The position numbers were made by a program, and so were the translations under genes. DNA of 64,000 nucleotides from the NCBI RefSeq assembly GCF_024160145.1, contig NZ_JAMYWQ010000027.1, forward strand, positions 1 through 64,000, in the 5' to 3' direction. How positions within the stretch are numbered: position 1 is the stretch's first letter; each line of letters begins with the position of its first letter. Positions 44,683 to 53,732 of this stretch are shown piece after piece. Under the pieces are notes generated by a model. It did not search any database, had not been told where the DNA came from, and was given only the letters and a program-made list of their open reading frames with translations. Source of the DNA: Serratia nevei (GTDB lineage Bacteria > Pseudomonadota > Gammaproteobacteria > Enterobacterales > Enterobacteriaceae).

Positions 44683-45924
44683 ATGTCTGATAATATCTCT
44701 GTTTCTCCGGCGCTTGCCGCCGGGGTGCGAGCACCTGCACCCGCCAAATCGTTAAGTTTCCTTGAAGGGGTGGCGATGATCGTCGGCACCAACATCGGCG
44801 CCGGGGTGCTCTCCATCGCCTACGCCTCCAGCAAGGCCGGTTTCCTGCCGCTGCTGTTCTGGCTGGTGCTGGTGGGGAGTCTGACCACCATCACCATGCT
44901 GTACGTCGCCGAATCCACGCTGCGCACCCGCGCGCATCTGCAGCTGAGCGGGCTGGCGAAGCGCTACGTCGGCGGCCTGGGCGCCTGGCTGATGTTCGCT
45001 TCGGTGTGCGTCAACAGCGTCGGGGCGCTTACCGCCTACATGACCGGCAGCGGCAAGCTGCTGCAATCGCTGTTCGGCATCTCGCCGGCGCTGGGCAGCC
45101 TGCTGTTCTTCGTGCCCGCCGCCGGCGTGCTGTACCTCGGTTTGAAAGCGATCGGCCGCGGCGAGAAGTTCATCAGCATCGGCATGGTGGTGATGCTGAC
45201 CGCGCTGGTGGCGGCGACGCTGCTGAAAGACACCACCCAGATGCGCAACCTGCTGGACGGCGACTGGCGCTATATGGTGCCGGTGTTCAACGTGGTGGTG
45301 TTCTGCTTCTCGGCGCAGTACATCGTGCCGGAAATGGCGCGTGGCTTTGCCGACAAGCCTGAGCAACTGCCGAAGGCGATCATCGTCGGCATGGTGGTGA
45401 CCTTCATTTTGCTGGCGGCGGTGCCGATGTCGGTGATCGCGCTCAGCGGGCTGGATGACATCTCCGACGTGGCCACCATCTCCTGGGGCCAGGCGCTGGG
45501 GCAGTGGGCGTTCTTCTCCGCCAACATCTTCGCGCTGTGCGCGATGCTGACCTCGTACTGGGGATTGGGCGGCAGCTTCCTGACCAATATTTTCGACCAG
45601 TTCCGGCTGGGCAACGACGAACTGCCACTGCGCCGCTTCGGCGTGCTGCTGCTGGTAGTGGTGCCGCCGTTCGTGCTGGCTTACAGCGGGCTGGTGTCGT
45701 TCGTCAACGCGCTCTACTTCGCCGGGGTGTTCAGCGGGGTGATCCTGTCGATCATGCCGATGCTGATCCTGCGTGGCGCACGCAAACAGGGCGACCAGAC
45801 CCCACGCTGGCAGTGTAACTGGATCACGCATCCGCTGCTGCAGGTCAGCATTGTGTTGCTGTACCTGGGCAGCGCGGTGTACGCCATCGCTTCATTGTTA
45901 GGCTATCTGCCCTCTGGATGGTGA
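44683..45924 (+). CDS. Amino-acid permease of the aromatic/AAAP family
   Basis: This 413-residue polytopic protein has about eleven hydrophobic helices. The first helix motif VAMIVGTNIGAGVLSIAYASSKAG near residue 31 is of the TyrP/Mtr (HAAAP) type. A GSFLTNIFDQF motif lies in the later third. It follows gabD by 58 bp on the same strand, and an AAAGGATG site precedes it, so it is the likely transporter of the gab operon. Whether it carries GABA, putrescine or an aromatic amino acid cannot be told from sequence. The N-terminus has an extra 20 residues before the first helix. Confidence 0.85.
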   Translation: MSDNISVSPALAAGVRAPAPAKSLSFLEGVAMIVGTNIGAGVLSIAYASSKAGFLPLLFWLVLVGSLTTITMLYVAESTLRTRAHLQLSGLAKRYVGGLGAWLMFASVCVNSVGALTAYMTGSGKLLQSLFGISPALGSLLFFVPAAGVLYLGLKAIGRGEKFISIGMVVMLTALVAATLLKDTTQMRNLLDGDWRYMVPVFNVVVFCFSAQYIVPEMARGFADKPEQLPKAIIVGMVVTFILLAAVPMSVIALSGLDDISDVATISWGQALGQWAFFSANIFALCAMLTSYWGLGGSFLTNIFDQFRLGNDELPLRRFGVLLLVVVPPFVLAYSGLVSFVNALYFAGVFSGVILSIMPMLILRGARKQGDQTPRWQCNWITHPLLQVSIVLLYLGSAVYAIASLLGYLPSGW

Positions 45925-45968
45925 TTTACCTTCCCTCAAGCAGTGATGTTGTTTCTCGGCATTGAGAA

Positions 45969-45997
45969 CGGCGGCGTCGTGGCCGCCGATTTTTTTC
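45969..45997 (+). terminator. gab operon terminator
   Basis: CGGCGGC and GCCGCCG form a perfect 7-bp stem with a six-base loop, then a T-run at about 45990-45996. It overlaps the intergenic gap before the convergent yfcF stop. Confidence 0.9.
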
Positions 45998-46684
<687 letters not shown>

Positions 46685-46762
46685 CTAAAGATCAATCTGT
46701 TAGACCAAAAGTTGTTTGATGGCGCGGCGTACGGCGGCGGTGGCCATCGGCACGAGGTGCTG

Positions 46763-46861
46763 ATGGAGGGGGCGCTGCTCGATATCGACGAGGACGATCT
46801 GCAGAAGAGGCTGCTGCGCGCCAGGCAGCTGGCGCATCAGCGGCAAAGCAACGCTGCCTGA
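46763..46861 (+). CDS. Possible small protein or gene remnant
   Basis: A 32-residue frame (MEGALLDIDEDDLQKRLLRA...) has a GAGG site 5 bp upstream of its ATG. It ends one base before the convergent aac(6')-Ic stop. The frame stays open upstream, back into the yfcF antisense region, with the same strong GC-rich third positions, so coding could start earlier from a non-ATG codon or the front may be lost. The product would be a short acidic-then-basic helix. I recognise no family; it may be noise or a relic. Confidence 0.3.
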   Translation: MEGALLDIDEDDLQKRLLRARQLAHQRQSNAA

Positions 46862-47302
46862 TCAGCCCAGCGTTTTACGGTAAAACACCACCCGTTCCGT
46901 TTCGGCAAAGCCCAGCGCCGCATGCAGGCGTTGGGAGTCCAGGTTGGCGATATCGGTATCCGACGCCAGCTCGCTGCACCCCTGCTGCTTCGCCCACTCC
47001 TGCACCTGTGCGATCAAGCGCGCGGCCCAGCCCTGGCGGCGGGCGCGTTCGGCGGTATAAATCCCTTCCAGAAACGCCACCGGCGACGATTCGCAGCCGT
47101 TGACGTAATCGTAGCGCAGCGCGACCTCGGCAAAGGCGACGAAAGCGCCATCCAACCCTCGCGCCATAAACGCGGTGTGGTGCGGTGAAGCCAACGTTTC
47201 GCGCATTTCCGCGCGGTGCTCTTCAGGCGAGCTGGACGGCCACAGCGCCGTGCGCAGCGCCAGCCAGGCGTCGAGGTTGTCGTGGTCGCAGATGACGATC
47301 AT
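46862..47302 (-). CDS. aac(6')-Ic: Aminoglycoside 6'-N-acetyltransferase AAC(6')-Ic
   Basis: This 146-residue GNAT acetyltransferase matches my memory of AAC(6')-Ic of Serratia marcescens nearly residue for residue. The acetyl-CoA motif RRQGWAARL is at 88-96 and EGIYTAERARRQG just before it. It acetylates the 6' amine of tobramycin, netilmicin and amikacin, while gentamicin C1 is mostly spared. It is chromosomal and intrinsic in this species, usually weakly expressed. It lies downstream of tRNA-Ile2 on the same strand, after that gene's terminator. AAGGA precedes the ATG. Confidence 0.95.
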   Translation of the reverse strand: MIVICDHDNLDAWLALRTALWPSSSPEEHRAEMRETLASPHHTAFMARGLDGAFVAFAEVALRYDYVNGCESSPVAFLEGIYTAERARRQGWAARLIAQVQEWAKQQGCSELASDTDIANLDSQRLHAALGFAETERVVFYRKTLG

Positions 47303-47368
47303 GCGGGGTCCTTATGAGTCGGAATTAATCAGGAATGCCGAAAGAGAAGTGTGGCACGGCAGCGGGAA

Positions 47369-47399
47369 ACAAAAAAGCCACCCCGGACAGGATGGCTTG
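47369..47399 (-). terminator. tRNA-Ile2 terminator upstream of aac(6')-Ic
   Basis: On the minus strand AAGCCATCC and GGGGTGGCTT form a hairpin followed by TTTTTTG. It ends the ileX transcript 67 bp before the aac(6')-Ic start, so any read-through would feed the resistance gene. Confidence 0.85.
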
Positions 47400-47424
47400 T
47401 AAGGCTGTGAAAACAGCTAAAATT

Positions 47425-47500
47425 TGGTGGCCCCTGTTGGGTTTGAACCAACGACCAAGCGATTATGAGTCGCCTGCTCTAACCACTGAGCTAAGGGGCC
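47425..47500 (-). tRNA. ileX: tRNA-Ile2 (anticodon CAT, lysidine-modified)
   Basis: The 76-nt minus-strand sequence has all four arms, a 7-bp acceptor stem GGCCCCT/AGGGGCC and an encoded CCA. The anticodon CAT is at 47465-47467. It follows E. coli ileX closely, including its rpoD/mug neighbourhood. TilS must convert C34 to lysidine so that AUA is read as isoleucine. Confidence 0.96.
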
Positions 47501-47510
47501 AAGCCGCGAG

Positions 47511-47539
47511 ATTATAGGGAATCCTTAAGCATCGGTCTA
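47511..47539 (-). promoter_or_regulatory. ileX promoter
   Basis: On the minus strand the -35 box TAGACC (47534-47539) and a perfect -10 TATAAT (47511-47516) are 17 bp apart. The discriminator CTCGCGG is GC-rich as in stringent tRNA promoters. Transcription would begin a few bases before the tRNA. Confidence 0.8.
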
Positions 47540-47646
47540 CTGTTACCGGCCCGTATGTTGCTTTTCTGTGCAGTTATAGCCTGTTGTAATTGCTGGCGGA
47601 TTTTGCGATAACCGCAGTAAATCCCTGTAATGGACTCACGACACTC

Positions 47647-48135
47647 ATGGAACTTCTGGCGCCCAACCTGCGGGTGGTGTTTTGCGGCATCAACCCCGGC
47701 CTTTCTTCCGCCCATCAGGGCTACCCTTTCGCCAACGGCAGCAATCGCTTCTGGAAGGTGATCCATCAGGCCGGCTTTACCGAGCGCCAGTTGGCGCCGG
47801 AGCAGTGGCAGCGGCTGAAGGACAACGGCTGCGGCATCACCGCGCTGGTGGCGCGCCCGACGGTGGCGGCCAGCGAGCTGTCGCGCGACGAGCTGCGCAG
47901 TGGCGGCGAGGTGCTGCAAGAGAAGATCCTGCGCTATCAGCCGCGCGCGCTGGCGATTTTAGGCAAGCAGGCGTTTACCACCGCCTTCGGGGTGAAAAAC
48001 GCGCCCTGGGGCAAGCAGGCGCTGATGCTGGGGCAGACCGAGGTGTGGGTATTGCCCAACCCCAGCGGATTGAACCGCGCCACGCTGGAGCAGCTTACCG
48101 CCAGCTATCGCGAGTTGTTCCTGGCGTTGCAATGA
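47647..48135 (+). CDS. mug: G/U mismatch-specific DNA glycosylase Mug
   Basis: This 162-residue protein starts at the ATG at 47647 ([14 protein letters not shown]), 6 residues shorter than E. coli Mug. The active-site motif GINPGLSSA is at about residues 13-21 and the [13 protein letters not shown] wedge motif near 138. It removes uracil or ethenocytosine opposite guanine. No strong ribosome binding site precedes the ATG, but the E. coli N-terminus agrees with it. It is convergent with rpoD. Confidence 0.93.
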   Translation: MELLAPNLRVVFCGINPGLSSAHQGYPFANGSNRFWKVIHQAGFTERQLAPEQWQRLKDNGCGITALVARPTVAASELSRDELRSGGEVLQEKILRYQPRALAILGKQAFTTAFGVKNAPWGKQALMLGQTEVWVLPNPSGLNRATLEQLTASYRELFLALQ

Positions 48136-48159
48136 GGCGGCGGGGCGTATTCAGGGCAT

Positions 48160-48187
48160 AAAAAAACCCCGGCAGGCCGGGGTTTTT
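48160..48187. terminator. mug/rpoD bidirectional terminator
   Basis: AACCCCGG and CCGGGGTT form a stem with A-run on the left and T-run on the right, so it works both ways. On the minus strand it ends the rpsU-dnaG-rpoD operon. Confidence 0.92.
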
Positions 48188-48209
48188 GTTTTTGGTGCGG
48201 CAGCCGGAC

Positions 48210-50051
48210 TTAGTCGTCCAGGAAGCTGCGCAGCACTTCGGAGCGGCTTGGGTGGCGCAGCTTGCGCAGCGCCTTGGCTTCGATCTGACGAATACGTTCA
48301 CGGGTAACGTCAAACTGCTTGCCTACCTCTTCCAGCGTGTGGTCGGTGTTCATGTCGATGCCGAAACGCATGCGCAGCACTTTCGCTTCGCGCGCGGTCA
48401 GGCCGGCCAGCACGTCGTGAGTGGCGGAACGCAAGCTTTCCGAGGTCGCGGAGTCCAGCGGCAGCTCGAGGGTGGTATCCTCGATGAAGTCGCCCAGATG
48501 CGAATCTTCGTCGTCGCCGATCGGCGTCTCCATCGAGATGGGCTCTTTGGCGATCTTCAGCACCTTGCGGATCTTGTCTTCCGGCATCAGCATGCGCTCG
48601 GCCAGCTCTTCCGGCGTCGGCTCGCGGCCCATCTCTTGCAGCATCTGGCGCGAAATACGGTTGAGCTTGTTGATGGTCTCAATCATATGTACCGGAATAC
48701 GGATGGTGCGCGCCTGGTCGGCGATGGAGCGGGTGATAGCCTGACGGATCCACCAGGTGGCGTACGTCGAGAACTTGTAGCCGCGGCGGTATTCGAACTT
48801 GTCTACCGCTTTCATCAGGCCGATGTTGCCTTCCTGGATCAGATCCAGGAATTGCAGGCCGCGGTTGGTGTATTTCTTGGCGATAGAAATAACCAGACGC
48901 AGGTTGGCCTCAACCATCTCTTTCTTCGCGCGGCGGGCTTTCGCTTCACCGATCGACATGCGACGGTTGATGTCTTTGACCTGCTCGATGGTCAGGCCGG
49001 TTTCTTCTTCGATCTGACGCAGTTTCTGCAGGCTGCGCTGCACGTCCTCAGTCACGTCTTTCAGCTTTTCCGACCAGGGCTTGGCCATCGCCAGTGCGGC
49101 TTCGAACCAGGAGTCGCTGGTTTCGTTGCCTGCGAACAGAGTAACGAAGTTTTTCTTCGGCATTTTGCACTGTTCAACGCACAGCTTCATGATGATGCGT
49201 TCCTGGGTGCGAACGCGGTCCATCATGGTGCGCATGCTGTTGACCAGGAAGTCGAACTGTTTCGGCACCAGGCGGAACTGCTTGAACACTTCAGACAGCT
49301 TCAGGATCTCGTCCGCGGCGCTGGCGTGGCTGCGGCCGTTCTTCTTGATCACCAGACGCGTCGCTTCATACTGATCGCGCAGCTCGGCGAACTTCTGACG
49401 CGCCAGCTCAGGATCGATGCTGTTGTCGTCTTCGGTGTCGTCGTCTTCGGCGTCCTCATCTTCGTCGTCGTCGTCTTGCTCTTCGCTCGACAGTTCAGAA
49501 CCGATGTGGGTAGCGGTGGGGGCGATGTCCTCTTCCGCGTTAGGATCGACGAAGCCGGTGATCAGATCGGACAGGCGCGCTTCGCCCGCTTCGACGCGAT
49601 CATACTGCTCAAGCAGGTAGGTAATGGCTTCCGGGTATTCGGCAACCGAGCACTGCACCTGGTTGATGCCGTCTTCGATGCGCTTGGCGATGTCGATTTC
49701 GCCTTCGCGCGTCAGCAGTTCGACGGTACCCATTTCGCGCATGTACATGCGCACCGGGTCGGTGGTGCGGCCGATTTCGGATTCCACGCTGGACAGAACC
49801 TGTGCGGCGGCTTCTTCCGCATCTTCGTCCGTGCTGTTCGAGTTTTCGGCGAGCAGCAGGTCATCGGCGTCCGGTGCTTCTTCCATCACCTGGATGCCCA
49901 TGTCGTTAATCATCTGGATGATGTCTTCGATCTGATCGGAGTCGACGATATCTTCCGGCAGATGGTCATTGACCTCAGCATAGGTCAGATAGCCTTGCTC
50001 CTTACCACGGGTGACAAGTAGCTTCAGCTGTGACTGCGGGTTTTGCTCCAT
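48210..50051 (-). CDS. rpoD: RNA polymerase sigma-70 factor RpoD
   Basis: This 613-residue protein is the same length as E. coli sigma-70, started at 50051 ([10 protein letters not shown]). Region 1.1 covers residues 1-90; an acidic run of about 20 Asp/Glu near residue 185-215 is the region 1.2-adjacent non-conserved insertion. Region 2 has [45 protein letters not shown] near 385-430, and region 4.2 has the [29 protein letters not shown] near 571-597. It directs transcription of housekeeping genes. It is the last gene of rpsU-dnaG-rpoD and has an extra heat-shock-type promoter inside dnaG. Confidence 0.99.
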   Translation of the reverse strand: MEQNPQSQLKLLVTRGKEQGYLTYAEVNDHLPEDIVDSDQIEDIIQMINDMGIQVMEEAPDADDLLLAENSNSTDEDAEEAAAQVLSSVESEIGRTTDPVRMYMREMGTVELLTREGEIDIAKRIEDGINQVQCSVAEYPEAITYLLEQYDRVEAGEARLSDLITGFVDPNAEEDIAPTATHIGSELSSEEQDDDDEDEDAEDDDTEDDNSIDPELARQKFAELRDQYEATRLVIKKNGRSHASAADEILKLSEVFKQFRLVPKQFDFLVNSMRTMMDRVRTQERIIMKLCVEQCKMPKKNFVTLFAGNETSDSWFEAALAMAKPWSEKLKDVTEDVQRSLQKLRQIEEETGLTIEQVKDINRRMSIGEAKARRAKKEMVEANLRLVISIAKKYTNRGLQFLDLIQEGNIGLMKAVDKFEYRRGYKFSTYATWWIRQAITRSIADQARTIRIPVHMIETINKLNRISRQMLQEMGREPTPEELAERMLMPEDKIRKVLKIAKEPISMETPIGDDEDSHLGDFIEDTTLELPLDSATSESLRSATHDVLAGLTAREAKVLRMRFGIDMNTDHTLEEVGKQFDVTRERIRQIEAKALRKLRHPSRSEVLRSFLDD

Positions 50052-50208
50052 AAGACGGTATCCACACTTCAGAGTATTTAGGTTGGTGTCGGTCGGCGAA
50101 ACCGCCAACAATAGCATTTGGGGCGTTTTCGTTATCGCCGCGGCCCACTATGGCGGCACTGTGCAGGGCTCTGCCCTCGCAATTATCGGCACTTAAGCCG
50201 TTTGGTAT

Positions 50209-51960
50209 TCAGTTTCTCTTTCCTGCTCTTGACTCGTTGATCATACGAACTTCTTCTCGCTCTGAAGGGGTCAAGCCCTGCGTACGGGAGAGTGCCAGTA
50301 ACTCTTCTAACCGTTGTTCGAGCACAGAGTCGAACATATGATTCAGGGAGTCCAGAAAGGTTCTTTCTGCAATCTCTGTATCTGATATATCGTTCCAGGC
50401 AGACAAAGTTTCAAGGTTAGCGCTGAACTTTGTATCCCGGTATTCTTCCAGGATCTGGCCCGTTTTTATTCCAGGTTGAGCCAGGCAAAGGTCCACCAGC
50501 TCGCTGAATAGCGGTAAACCTGGCAGTTTGGCGTGTTGTAACCCTTCAAGAGAAGGTACAAGTGTAGCCAACTGCGGATTTTGCACCAGTAACCCTATTA
50601 GTATACGCATGGTTGTGCGTTTTAGCTGGGGCGCCTGATAAGGATTCGCATTTTCAACCTGCTTGGGCATCAGCTTGTCGAGCTGGCTGTCGTCCAGCAG
50701 CCCCAGCTTGTTGCCGAGCTCCTGACGCAGGTACAAGCGCAACGTTTCGCCCGGCACCTGAGTAATCAGCGGCAGCGCCAGCGTGCTCAGCTTGGCGCGT
50801 CCGTCCGGGCTGCTCAGATCCACCTGCGGCAGCAGGCTTTCGAACAGGAACGTGGACAGCAGCTGCGCCTGCTCCATTCGCTGTTCGAAGGCTTCTTTGC
50901 CTTCCTTGCGCACCAGGGTGTCCGGATCTTCGCCGTCGGGCAAAAACATGAACCGCAGCTGGCGCCCGTCGTTCAGGTACGGCAGCGCGGTTTCCAGCGC
51001 TCGCCAGGCCGCTTCGCGGCCGGCGCGGTCGCCGTCGTAACAGCAGACGACGTTGTCGGTGGCGCGGAACAGCAGCTGAATGTGTTCAGCCGTCGTCGAG
51101 GTTCCGAGCGAGGCGACGGCATAATCGATGCCGAATTGCGCCAACGCCACCACGTCCATATACCCTTCCACCACCAGCAGCCGCTGCAGGGTAGGGTGGT
51201 TCTGCTGTGCTTCATACAGGCCGTACAGCTGGCGGCCCTTATGGAAAACTTCGGTTTCCGGCGAGTTCAGGTACTTCGGCATGCCGTCGCCCAATACGCG
51301 GCCGCCGAAGGCGATCACGCGTCCGCGCTTGTCGCGGATGGGGAACATCACCCGTTCGCGGAAACGGTCGTACGAACGCCCCTGATCGTTAGTCACCAGC
51401 ATGCCGGCATCGTTCAATGCGCGGCGTGAGTCGGCATCGCGGCCGAAACGCTTCAGGGCGTTGTCCCATCCCGCCGGCGCGAAACCGATGGCGAAATGGC
51501 GAATAACGTCGTCACTTAATCCGCGCTGTTGCAAATAGCTGCGCGCCGGTGCCCCGGAGGACTGCTGCAGTGACTGTTGGTAGAATGCGCTGAGTTGTTC
51601 CATCAGTTGGTACAGGCTCTGGCGCTGATGGCGTTCGATCTGGGTTGGCCCGGTGCCCGCCTCGTAAGGCACTTCCAGCCCGTGCATGGTCGCCAGTTCT
51701 TCGATGGTTTCGACAAACTCGAGTCGGTCGTAATTCATCAAAAAGTCGACGGCGTTGCCGTGCGCACCACACCCGAAACAGTGATAAAACTGCTTTTCGC
51801 CATTAACGGTAAATGAAGGCGTCTTTTCGTGGTGGAACGGACAGCACGCGTGGTAGTTCTTGCCTTGCTTCTTGAGCTTCACGCGAGCGTCGATCAGATC
51901 GACGATGTCGGTGCGAGCCAGCAAGTCATTGATAAATACGCGCGGAATTCGTCCAGCCAT
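50209..51960 (-). CDS. dnaG: DNA primase
   Basis: This 583-residue primase is 2 longer than E. coli DnaG. The zinc ribbon has CCPFHHEKTPSF near residue 40 and HCFGCGAHGNAVDF near 60. The TOPRIM core has LLVVEGYMDVVALAQFG near 264 and VCCYDGDRAGREA near 309. The C-terminal helicase-binding domain begins near residue 435. It makes RNA primers at replication forks and binds DnaB. It is cotranscribed from rpsU. Upstream is the T1-type hairpin at 51984-52023, and the 3' end holds a sigma-32-type promoter. Confidence 0.98.
   Translation of the reverse strand: MAGRIPRVFINDLLARTDIVDLIDARVKLKKQGKNYHACCPFHHEKTPSFTVNGEKQFYHCFGCGAHGNAVDFLMNYDRLEFVETIEELATMHGLEVPYEAGTGPTQIERHQRQSLYQLMEQLSAFYQQSLQQSSGAPARSYLQQRGLSDDVIRHFAIGFAPAGWDNALKRFGRDADSRRALNDAGMLVTNDQGRSYDRFRERVMFPIRDKRGRVIAFGGRVLGDGMPKYLNSPETEVFHKGRQLYGLYEAQQNHPTLQRLLVVEGYMDVVALAQFGIDYAVASLGTSTTAEHIQLLFRATDNVVCCYDGDRAGREAAWRALETALPYLNDGRQLRFMFLPDGEDPDTLVRKEGKEAFEQRMEQAQLLSTFLFESLLPQVDLSSPDGRAKLSTLALPLITQVPGETLRLYLRQELGNKLGLLDDSQLDKLMPKQVENANPYQAPQLKRTTMRILIGLLVQNPQLATLVPSLEGLQHAKLPGLPLFSELVDLCLAQPGIKTGQILEEYRDTKFSANLETLSAWNDISDTEIAERTFLDSLNHMFDSVLEQRLEELLALSRTQGLTPSEREEVRMINESRAGKRN
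50384..50416 (-). promoter_or_regulatory. Heat-shock promoter Phs for rpoD (inside dnaG)
   Basis: On the minus strand CCTTGAAA (50409-50416) and CGATATATC (50384-50392) lie inside the dnaG 3' coding region, with a spacer close to the one in E. coli Phs, whose sequence I recall as CCTTGAAA...CGATATAG. Sigma-32 would transcribe rpoD from here during heat shock. Confidence 0.65.
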
Positions 51961-51983
51961 AAGCCCTTACTTCATTAGCCTAT

Positions 51984-52023
51984 AAACGAGAACAAGCCGC
52001 GCATTCCTTTCGGAAAGCACGGC
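51984..52023 (-). terminator. T1-type partial terminator between rpsU and dnaG
   Basis: On the minus strand GCCGTGC-TTTCC, GAAA loop, GGAA-TGCGCGGC pair over 12 positions with one mismatch, followed by TTGTTCTCG. E. coli has the partial terminator T1 at this place, which lowers dnaG expression relative to rpsU. Confidence 0.75.
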
Positions 52024-52096
52024 CTTCGTATGCAACTACTCGGTCTGCGCGATTTTGAAAATCAGAAATTCACGCGGTGGGGTTGCCCCCGAAGAA

Positions 52097-52637
<541 letters not shown>

Positions 52638-53651
52638 ATGCGAGTACTGGGTATAGAAACGTCCTGCGATGAAACCGGAATTGCAGTGTATGACGATCAA
52701 ACCGGTTTGTTGGCCAACCAATTATACAGCCAGGTGAAGCTGCACGCCGACTACGGTGGCGTGGTGCCGGAACTGGCCTCCCGCGATCACGTGCGTAAAA
52801 CCGTGCCGCTGATTCAGGCGGCGCTGAAAGAGGCCAACCTGACCCCGGCCGACATCGACGGCGTGGCCTACACCGCCGGGCCGGGCCTGGTGGGGGCGCT
52901 GCTGGTCGGCGCGACCGTGGGGCGCGCGCTGGCGTTCGCCTGGAACGTGCCGGCTGTGCCGGTGCACCATATGGAAGGCCACCTGCTGGCGCCGATGCTG
53001 GAAGATAACCCGCCGGCGTTCCCGTTCGTCGCGCTGCTGGTTTCCGGCGGCCATACTCAGCTGATCAGCGTCACCGGTATCGGTGAGTATGAACTGCTGG
53101 GTGAATCGATCGACGACGCGGCCGGCGAAGCGTTCGACAAAACCGCCAAGCTGCTCGGTCTGGATTACCCCGGCGGGCCGATGCTGTCGAAGATGGCGCA
53201 GCAGGGCACGGCGGGCCGTTTCACCTTTCCGCGGCCGATGACCGATCGTCCGGGGCTGGACTTCAGCTTCTCCGGGCTGAAAACCTTCGCCGCCAACACC
53301 ATTCGCTCCAACGGCAACGACGATCAGACGCGTGCCGACATCGCCCGCGCCTTCGAGGATGCGGTGGTGGATACGCTGGCAATCAAGTGCAAACGCGCGC
53401 TGGAGCAAACCGGTTTCAAACGCCTGGTGATGGCCGGCGGCGTGAGCGCCAACCGCACGTTGCGCGCCAAGCTGGCGGAGATGATGCACAAGCGCGGTGG
53501 GGAGGTGTTCTATGCCCGCCCGGAATTTTGCACCGACAACGGCGCGATGATCGCCTATGCCGGCATGGTGCGCCTGAAGAGCGGCGCCAGCCCGGAACTG
53601 AGCGTTTCGGTGCGGCCGCGCTGGCCGCTGGCAGAGCTGCCTGCGGTATAA
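52638..53651 (+). CDS. tsaD: tRNA N6-adenosine threonylcarbamoyltransferase TsaD
   Basis: This 337-residue protein is the same length as E. coli TsaD, started at 52638 ([14 protein letters not shown]). The metal-binding HHMEGHL motif is near residue 110, and [12 protein letters not shown] near 270 with YAGMVRL near 316 are kinase-ASKHA features. With TsaB and TsaE it attaches the threonylcarbamoyl group to A37 of ANN-reading tRNAs. It is divergent from rpsU, as in E. coli. Confidence 0.98.
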   Translation: MRVLGIETSCDETGIAVYDDQTGLLANQLYSQVKLHADYGGVVPELASRDHVRKTVPLIQAALKEANLTPADIDGVAYTAGPGLVGALLVGATVGRALAFAWNVPAVPVHHMEGHLLAPMLEDNPPAFPFVALLVSGGHTQLISVTGIGEYELLGESIDDAAGEAFDKTAKLLGLDYPGGPMLSKMAQQGTAGRFTFPRPMTDRPGLDFSFSGLKTFAANTIRSNGNDDQTRADIARAFEDAVVDTLAIKCKRALEQTGFKRLVMAGGVSANRTLRAKLAEMMHKRGGEVFYARPEFCTDNGAMIAYAGMVRLKSGASPELSVSVRPRWPLAELPAV

Positions 53652-53679
53652 CGCGGTACGGTTTCCAGCCTGTTGTGCA

Positions 53680-53714
53680 GAAGGCTCCCTGAATGGGAGC
53701 CTTCTGTTTTTTCA
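53680..53714 (+). terminator. tsaD terminator
   Basis: AAGGCTCCC and GGGAGCCTT form a 9-bp stem around a TGAAT loop, followed by CTGTTTTTT. It separates tsaD from the convergent ABC transporter gene. Confidence 0.9.
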
Positions 53715-53732
53715 GGCAGGAAATTCAGCGCA

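Noticed and set aside
47425-47500. Integration site at ileX
   Set aside because: No integrase, no repeat of the tRNA 3' end nearby; the aac(6')-Ic placement alone does not show a mobile island.
48186-50021. Plus-strand frame across rpoD, about 610 codons
   Set aside because: Antisense shadow of rpoD; composition of an antisense frame, no start signal.
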